NCBI GenBank assembly: GCA_039566865.1
Contig: CM076945.1
Location: 6,685,501 to 6,749,500 of the forward strand
Reading direction: 5' to 3'
Length of the DNA: 64,000 nt
DNA from: Aurelia coerulea
Lineage: Eukaryota; Cnidaria; Scyphozoa; Semaeostomeae; Ulmaridae
This document shows, in pieces, positions 57,120-64,000 of this stretch. The notes below the pieces were generated by a model that worked only from the letters and a program-made list of their open reading frames with translations, was not told where the DNA came from and searched no databases. The translations under genes and the position numbers were made by a program. Each line of letters starts with the position of its first letter. Within the stretch, counting starts at the first letter, position 1.

Positions 57120-57656
57120 TATCGAAATGAGCATAAGAATCATTCGTCGTACATAGCCGATTGCTCGTGGCCCATGGCCGAAACCGCCAAAGCCTCACTT
57201 TCACGCACCAATCAGACGGCTAAAAAGCGATGGAGACAAAAGAAACCTGTGAAGATTTTTCTAAGTTTTACCTACCTTCATAAAACGCAACCAGGACAAA
57301 AAACTGCTTTACATTTCTCGAATTTTTTGGAAGAAATCTACTCTCCAGATGTTTGGGTGTACAAGTTTGGATGCCGGTTAAAATATCTCCTGTATTATAA
57401 CCGGCATCCAAAGTTGTACTCCCAAACATATGGAGAGTAGATTGCTTTAAAAAATTCGGGAAATGTAAAGCACTTTTTTGTCCTGATTGCGTTTTATGAA
57501 GGTAGGTAAAATTTAGAAAAATCTTTACGGGTTTCTTTTGTCTCCTTCGCTTTTTAGCCGTCTGATTGGTCCGTGAAAATGAGGCTTTGGCGGTTTCGAC
57601 CATGGGCCACGAGCAATCGGCTTTGTACGACGAATGATTCCTATGCTATCGAAATG
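57120..57656. mobile_element. Head-to-head dimer (fold-back) of the GTGGCCCATGGCC family
   Basis: Two arms of about 265 bp, inverted around 57388-57400 (tatctcctgtattataaccgg), pair almost throughout: gctcgtggcccatggccgaa, caatcagacggctaaaaagcg, aaccaggacaaaaaactgct, ggatgccggttaaaata. Monomers of the same sequence lie at 27431 and 30700. Confidence 0.85.
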
Positions 57657-58061
57657 GCAAAAGCTAATTTGGCCCCGACCAACCAGGATGCAAGAGTTTG
57701 AATAACTTTATCGGATTGGCTGATTCTTCAATTTAAACTTTCCGCCAAAGGCAAACAAACGAAGGTTCTAATGAACTGCTACAACGATCAACACCAACAC
57801 CTCGAAATGGCGTATGAATTTAAGAAATCTTTTGCGTCCCAGAGTATCAATTGTAGGTCCTTTGCCTTAAACATAGATGTAGGGAGTGGGGGCACTGGGG
57901 GCACGTGCTCCTCACGGTTTTGCAATAAACAAAGAAGTGCCTTTTTTCTTTCAGAAAGTGCCCCTTTAACTTAATGAAAAAAGTGCCCTTGAAGTTTCGT
58001 GCCTCCCCCCCCCCCCACGCTTGAGATGCTTCCTACTTCTCTGGCCTTAATTGCTCGAAGA

Positions 58062-58145
58062 AACATCCATCTAAGTATATCCATCCATCTAAGTACATCT
58101 AAGTACATCCATCTAAGAAATATCCATTTAAGTACATCCATGGAA
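58062..58145 (+). repeat. Short minisatellite (CATCTAAGTA units)
   Basis: About six imperfect copies of ccatctaagtacat. Confidence 0.85.
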
Positions 58146-58654
58146 GTACTGATACCTTGTTTTACAGTGTAGCACTTCAGGAAAACCGAAATTTAGCCTG
58201 GCATCTGGCATATATGAAGCTGGTTTAACTTCGTCATTGTGACTTATAGAGACCATTCGAGTTGCCTGAAGCCCCGCTCGAAATAGATATGCCCATTTGA
58301 AATGATATAGCGTTTTCTGTTTGGATCTCTGCTTCCTCAAAAAATTACTCAATTACTGATAATGAAGAAACAGTTCATTTATGGAAGAGAAATTGTATCA
58401 TATGACAAGACACGGTAAAATGCAAATTGTTAGTTAAAATACTTATTATAGGTAAGATCCTAGTTTGTATTCTTTTAGGGCCTTGATGTATGCTTTCAGG
58501 TTGACTATCTCATTTAATTCAGGAGGTTGAGAGTTCCAGGGCCTGACCTTTAACAGTTATGGCTCGGTTGCCGAATCGTGCGAATGATACAATGTATAAT
58601 ATAGCATGCTAATAATCATTATCTGAAACTTTTACAATTGCATTCGTCTCCACT

Positions 58655-58962
58655 CCAATTTTTGATGTGTCTCTTGAATATAGCAGCTGATGAAGCGCTC
58701 TTTATTAAATCAGGCATACTGTTCCACAAGAGGCTGCCTCGAAATTTGATACAGGGCCTCCGACCAGATCAGAAGAGTGGGGGGGGGGCAAATTTTACAC
58801 ATATATATCATTTTATCGCCTGCCCTTGTAAACAATTTCTGGAAGGCATAATTTGCAAAAAAGGAGGGGGGTTAACTCCCCTCCCCCCGTCGTCGGAGCC
58901 CCAGTATAAAATCAATGCCAAACATAATACTTTTCGTTGCAGGGATTTGCATTATATCTTTA
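58655..58962 (-). pseudogene. LINE RT tail fragment, interrupted
   Basis: The minus strand gives QIPATKSIMFGIDFI, then an interruption (58756-58904), then IKFRGSLLWNSMPDLIKSAS and AAIF-like sequence. Nearly the same fragment as 24402-24644. Confidence 0.6.
58756..58904. mobile_element. Small inverted-repeat insertion (GGGCTCCGAC ends)
   Basis: 149 bp with gggcctccgacc at the left and gtcggagcccc at the right, plus a G-run/C-run pair inside. The collinear LINE tail at 24402-24644 lacks it. Confidence 0.55.
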
Positions 58963-59350
58963 AAAAGGTTTGCCAGGCCTTCTTAACCTTTTTAACAGAC
59001 TTTGGAGAGATTCTCGTTTTTGACATTGTGAATCCAAGCTGTTTTAAGGATTACATGTATTTTTAGAATAAAAAACAGCGTATAAAAGACAGTGAGCTCA
59101 ATTTTTCGAAAGTTAAGAAATAGCCCAAGGCGTATTTACAATGCTAAGAAACTTTTGTAATTTGCAGTTTTAATTCTCCCAGCGTATTCAAAAATGTTTT
59201 GACACTGCACCTGTAGCAAAAAGCAAATGTTTGGATTTGAGATCTTCCTAAGTAATTTACAATTCCGGCATGAAAAAATTTTGATAGCCAAATGACCCAA
59301 AAATTTAAGACTGCCTACCAGCCCCAGACTATTTTATTGTTGTGAAAAAA

Positions 59351-59845
59351 TACACGTATTTTTTTCATAAGAAACTAAGAATTTGGGCCAGTACTGGAAG
59401 TTTCTTAAAATTATCAGATTTTGAGTACTCAGAGTTTCTTACGAGTTTCTTAGAGGTTCCATAACAATTTTCATGTTCACTACCTTTGCCCTCGTGAACA
59501 TTTCAAAACAAGGTTTTTTAAGCCTTTCCAATGTTTAGATATTACTTAGTTCATAAATTATGTTTGTAGATTTAGCTTGTAGTTATATTCGTAAATTTAG
59601 ATTGTAGAGACTATGTACCATCGTGTATAATGTCATTGATTTAAAAAAAAATTACTCAAGTACCTTACAAGTAATATGATACAGGAAAAAAGTGAAGGTA
59701 AAGTAAAAACATGTCGAGGATTTCCTTTATCAAAATAAATAGTTTCTTAGCTTATATTTTCCCAGTACTGGAGTTTCTTAATTTTTTGGCGATATGAGAG
59801 TTGAGTTTCTTATAAGCAGTTTTTTACAAGAAAAAATACGTGTAC
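59351..59845. mobile_element. TTTCTTATAAGAAAC family, subfamily 1, full copy
   Basis: The ends tacacgtatttttttcataa and inverse pair imperfectly; blocks ccagtactggaagtttctt, gagtttcttacgagtttctt and, at the far end, gagtttcttataagcagt. Confidence 0.6.
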
Positions 59846-59997
59846 GTGTATTGTGTTTGATTGGGATTTTTGTTTCCGTCTCTGCGACATTACTGCTTTC
59901 ACAATTTGGTAGGCTTGGAATTACCAATCAAACGCATCCTTGAAGCAACTGGCTAGAAGTTTGTGCTCCTGATGAACCTACACCTGAATTCAGCAAT

Positions 59998-61209
59998 ACA
60001 TGTATTTTTTGTAAGAAACTGCCCATAAGAAACTCAACCCTCAGATCGCCAAAAAACTAAGAAACTCCAGTACTGGGAAAATGCAGGGTGTCCCAAAAAA
60101 ATTGTGCCCCGTTTGTCTGAAGATTGTGACAAAACGGCAAAAGATTCTCGCCAAACTTTTTCATGGTGGTGCTCTTCAGATGTTCAATTAAAGTTTGCCA
60201 CCATCCCCATTAAAATCCGTTGAAAAATGATGGAGCTATGACCTTCAGGAGACCAAATTTGCCCGATCACTGAAACCAGCGGTCGGCCATTTTGTCTTAC
60301 TATTTTGCAGCGATAAATAGCTTCATGGATTGAAAATGAAACAGCAGCCTCCAATGTCATAGCTCTCGTGAAAATTCCGATAATCCTCGGAGAGTTCCAC
60401 TATTTCTGACCTCACTGAAATTATTTCTTACCTCACGTGCAGATACTTATCACTGCAAAATAGTAAGACAAAATGGCCGACCGCTGGTTTCAGTCATCAA
60501 GCAAATTTGGTCTTCTGAAGGTCATAGCTCCATCATTTTTCAACGGATTTTTACGAGGATGGTGGCAAAACTTAATTGAACATCTGAAGAGCACCATCAT
60601 GCAAAAGTTTTGCGAGAATCTTTTGCCGTTTTGTCGCAATCTTCAGACAAACGGGGCACAATTTTTTTGGGACACCCTGTATAAGTTAAAGGACAAGTCC
60701 GGGGTTGGTATGATTGATGATAAAATACAAGATAATACTGCTATGAATGATGTATGATACTCTTTTCCACTATTTTTCGCCTTCTCCTTGTGAAGTTATG
60801 TATTCAAATAAGCAATTAAGCGAAGTGACGTCATATCGTGCAAACGAAAACGAGGCTGTGCGATTGTTTTTCCGCCTCTTTATCGTTGCAAGCATCTTTA
60901 TTGTGTTCTTGTGCCATTTTCAATGCATTTATTTTAATAATGGAAATCACTGACATATCTTTAATTTGTTTTCACTTGTTTCTTGTACCATATTACTCGT
61001 AAGGTACTTGAGTGATGTCTAAACTTTGGAAAGACATAAAAAACCTTGTTTTGAACTGTTCACGAGAGCACAGGTAGTGAGCATGAAGATCATTATGGAA
61101 CCTCTAAGAAACTCGTAAGAAACTTTGAGTACTCAAAATCTGATAATTTTAAGAAACATTCAGTACTGGACCAAATTCTTAGTTTCTTATAAAAAAGATA
61201 CGTGTATTT
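59998..61209. mobile_element. TTTCTTATAAGAAAC family, subfamily 1, inverted copy with nested fold-back E
   Basis: Carries the blocks of 59351-59845 in the opposite order and orientation. A fold-back lies at 60084-60679 inside it, and about 400 bp of further sequence lies between. Confidence 0.55.
60084..60679. mobile_element. TA-flanked fold-back element E (CAGGGTGTCCC ends)
   Basis: Arms of about 230 bp pair very closely: cagggtgtcccaaaaaaatt, tgccccgtttgtctgaagat, gatggagctatgaccttc and cggtcggccattttgtctta with their inverse. TA lies on the right and TG on the left. It interrupts the element at 59998-61209. Confidence 0.85.
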
Positions 61210-61342
61210 ATCGTGTATTTATAAAGAAGACAATCTGTGGACCATTCCATGTTTACTTCTTCCGAGGGGCGTGTCTCTATGAAAATCTCGTACACCTTTA
61301 GCAACAATCCTTTTATTTTCAAGAAAGATACGTAAAAAGTAC

Positions 61343-61500
61343 AGTTCAGTTCAGTTCAGTTCAGTTTAATTTTAAAATTCCACTACATACAAAAATCTCT
61401 TTAAAACAACATACAACTAACAAATTATCAATTAAACAGGAAATAAAACATAACTAGTACAGATACACCCCTTGACCATTGCTATACAACTTCAACCGTT
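61343..61500 (-). mobile_element. LINE 3' end, minus strand, (CTGAA)n terminus
   Basis: Starts with (ttcag)n and ttaattttaaaattccacta, the intact version of the sequence split at 14567. Coding part absent. Confidence 0.5.
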
Positions 61501-61799
61501 TATAATCTATGACGAAAAGAAGAAGTCACTAATGATATACAATGAAATTTTGCTGTTTGATCAAAAAGGGAACTTTTTGCTTGCAATTTATCTTCATTTA
61601 TGACTTCCTTAATTCTGCTTTCTGTATACTATTGCTGTCCTTCGACAGAGTAACACATAAGATAGAAAGTGTACTAAGAAAATCGAGCAAAGCACTAAAA
61701 TACCAAGGTGGTGCTCTCTCCTCGATTAGTTTACCTATTGAGGGAGCTCCTCCTTTAAGAAATTCCCTGCATGCAAATCCATTATTAAGTTGTTATTTG

Positions 61800-61917
61800 T
61801 TAGTTTGTATTTCTTTATTGTAAATGGTTGTAATAGTGTATTGTAATTTATTGTAATTTATAATGGCATTTGTATGCATTGGAGTTTTTGAAATGAAATG
61901 AACTGAACTGAACTGTA
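61800..61917 (+). mobile_element. LINE 3' end, plus strand, (CTGAA)n terminus
   Basis: Ends gaaatgaactgaactgaact. It faces away from the minus-strand end at 61343, so two related insertions lie back to back. Confidence 0.5.
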
Positions 61918-62039
61918 GTTGAAGATTGTGCTTAGAGTAGAGTTTTAACCAGAACCTTTTTGGGTCGAAAGGCCTGTTAAAGTTTCATCCATACTCAATT
62001 CAAATACAGTCTACAGTCTGTGAATCGTTCTCGAGCCAA

Positions 62040-62310
62040 TTAATCATACCGTAAAGCGATGGTTTCCTTTGGATATTCAAATTGATTATTCGATTTCGCA
62101 ATACTAATGCTGGACAAAATTGTCTATCTTATCTTGGGCCCAAAACTGGAATAGTCTTTCGTCTGAGATGAAATCAACAAAAGATATCAACACGTTCAAA
62201 CTTAAGATCAAAGATAGTTTTTCCAAAACATACAAAAAGAGGAAGATGAGAAGACTCGTCATTATCTCTCCAGACCATGGTATGGTCTTATAAACCATGT
62301 TTCACACGGA
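62040..62310 (+). pseudogene. LINE RT C-terminal tail fragment
   Basis: In two frames, because one base is missing near 62144: QNCLSYLGPK, then NSLSSEMKSTKDINTFKLKI and KDSFSKTYKKRK. This is the usual LGPKxWNSL closing region of CR1/L2-like RT proteins. Confidence 0.6.
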
Positions 62311-63375
62311 AAACAGCTAAAAACCTCTGAGGGGACCATTATGAAATTAAGGTCATCTTGACCTTTTAATGCTATCCCTGCCACTGTGATTAGGGGTGTT
62401 TTTCCTTTATGTTTCATGTTGTATTGTATCCATTTTTATATTATAAATATTTTAAGTGGCAAATGATACATACATGCGTACATACATGCCTTATTCCAAA
62501 CGCCTGTGCAATGGTGCAATCAATCCATGGATCATTCGTATTTGACGTTGGAACCCCCTTGCGCCGCACACAATGTATGACATCTTTTTGTTGCAATGAA
62601 CCGAGCTTTTGTTCAGTCACTGAGATTCTTTAAAATCCATTGACTTTTGTTTTTTTATGTTGTGTAATCTTTTTGAGTCAGATGCATTGGGAGTGTCTTT
62701 GGAGATTGTGGAAGCACCATTCGGATATTTTTCAAGCACGTCTTCTTATCACTTTACAGATTTATTCAAGATTGAAGAGAAAATGCTTCTAGGAGACTGT
62801 TGAGCGGTCAAGAAGTAGGTAAGAGACGCACCTCTGTTTCTATTCTTATTCTTGTCTTTATTATTTTCTGTGTAGTATTTAATCATCACGAACATCAAAT
62901 ATTTGAACCCTTTGAATAAGAATTTTATTAATAAGTTCAATGTAAGTTTCGTCTACTTTGTGAAGGAAAGAATGTACAATATACAAACATGGTCTTGCAA
63001 CATTGATTATGTACTAAGATTTGATAAATTCCTTGGGCGTATCCTTCTGCAAAGACTGCACTGACATCTTTTATAAAAAACCATTTATAAGAAACTCTAA
63101 TGGCCCAGTACAGGTGAATTCGAAGTTAACAGACTTTTTCAACTTTTCCTTATGAGCTGCCAAAGTTGTTTGAACAGGCATCGGATTACGTTCCCTCTTC
63201 AGTGATTGGATAGAGCTGTTTCTATGTTTTCCCTAAAGGGTAAGCACGATGCACGATTGGTCATTGAAATAGAACCTTAGAGAAATGAGAGAGATTGCTA
63301 CGTTTGTTGATGATCGTGCTACAATAGGGAACGAAACTCAACGCGCTCTTCCATTTTTTAGATTAATTTATCAGT
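62311..63375. other. Stretch with no clear feature
   Basis: AT-rich, with isolated aagaaactctaatggcccagtac (63090) from the TTTCTTATAAGAAAC family. No exon seen. Confidence 0.35.
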
Positions 63376-63381
63376 TATCAA

Positions 63382-63497
63382 GTCCCCCCCCCCCTCCCTC
63401 CCCTGTTCAATGTTGAAGGGAAAATATTTGCATTCCAGGACTCACGAATCACCCCTGGGATCAGAAATCCACAACATTGAACTGGGGGGAGGGGGAG
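63382..63497. mobile_element. Short fold-back (C-rich ends, GTTCAATGTTG)
   Basis: ccctcccctgttcaatgttg on the left pairs with the inverse of caacattgaactgggggga on the right, around a short loop. Confidence 0.6.
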
Positions 63498-64000
63498 TTC
63501 AAAATATTGGACGTGGTACCATTGAGTTTTGTCCCCGATTGTAGAATTCAAGATTGCTGTCGTTATGTTGTCAGCTACTGAGTGCAACATTATTAGCTTG
63601 ATTGACTTAGAACATCGTCGAAAGACGGCCATCGGCGATGAATCAGGACTTAGTGAAAACCAGGCTTTACTCTGAGAGGAAATTGCGGGATTTTTTTTTG
63701 GATTTTTGCTTTTATCATTTGGGAGTTGGGTGGGAGTTCGGTGGTGTAATCCGCAGGTGAAATCGGCTGAGATGTTTTTAATCATTATGTGTCTAAACAT
63801 CAGATGGCTTTGAAGTATGCTGTCAGATCCTCTTGCAGAGTGTGGAACAACAACAAGCTAGCCCACTCGCTCCCACTCTGAGAATTAACTGTAGGTCCTG
63901 TAGTCATGTTGCATGTCACACATAGAGTTTATGAAAATGGTTGGCTTGCTAAGTCTTACAGTGCACCTTCTGCTCCAAACGGCAGCAATTTTCAAGTTTT

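Noticed and set aside
57174..57603. Paired similar proteins on opposite strands
   Set aside because: They are the two arms of a fold-back read in both directions.

Overview
This is a eukaryotic, intron-rich and AT-rich animal genome segment, packed with transposable-element debris. Several things point to an invertebrate metazoan, most likely an anthozoan cnidarian such as a stony coral or sea anemone: the symmetric phase 1-1 EGF exons, the jockey/CR1/L2-like LINE tails ending in short tandem repeats, and the C-rich/G-rich fold-back repeats. The assignment is an inference and no species is claimed. I see no prokaryotic operon, CRISPR array, rRNA or intact tRNA gene.

Layout. (1) 1-25.1 kb holds the 3' part of one large plus-strand gene whose 5' end lies outside the window. 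It begins with a tandem array of about 310-bp genomic units (1-4164), each made of one 123-bp EGF exon plus an almost identical intron. Five more diverged EGF exons follow (5115-6599), then a non-calcium EGF exon (9933), three exons that together encode a SEA domain (12088, 13877, 14341), a calcium-binding-type EGF exon (17117), a transmembrane exon (20524) and a cytoplasmic exon (24959). All splice phases join in one open frame. The predicted product is a type I membrane protein: (EGF)n-EGF-SEA-EGF-TM-tail. The order EGF-SEA-EGF-TM is the same as in vertebrate membrane mucins of the MUC3/12/17 type, but here it sits under an EGF stalk instead of a mucin stalk.

(2) The introns of that gene and the whole 25-64 kb flank are mostly mobile DNA. 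There are about nine degenerate 3' fragments of non-LTR retrotransposons (one, at 7.2-8.6 kb, keeps the reverse-transcriptase core) and two copies of a tRNA-derived SINE. There are also about twenty fold-back or short inverted-repeat elements. Their ends and target duplications sort them into TA-flanked (mariner-like), TTA/TAA-flanked (PIF/Harbinger-like), 8-bp-flanked (hAT-like) and an unassigned 7-bp-flanked group. Several are nested inside each other, which gives a relative insertion order.

(3) Outside the large gene I find only weak host-gene candidates: a possible two-exon gene start at 44421-44706 and an exon-like open stretch at 56655-56860.

Most open reading frames of 60-130 codons in the window are translations of repeats or introns and are not annotated as genes. 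All homology statements come from reading motifs by eye; no search was run.
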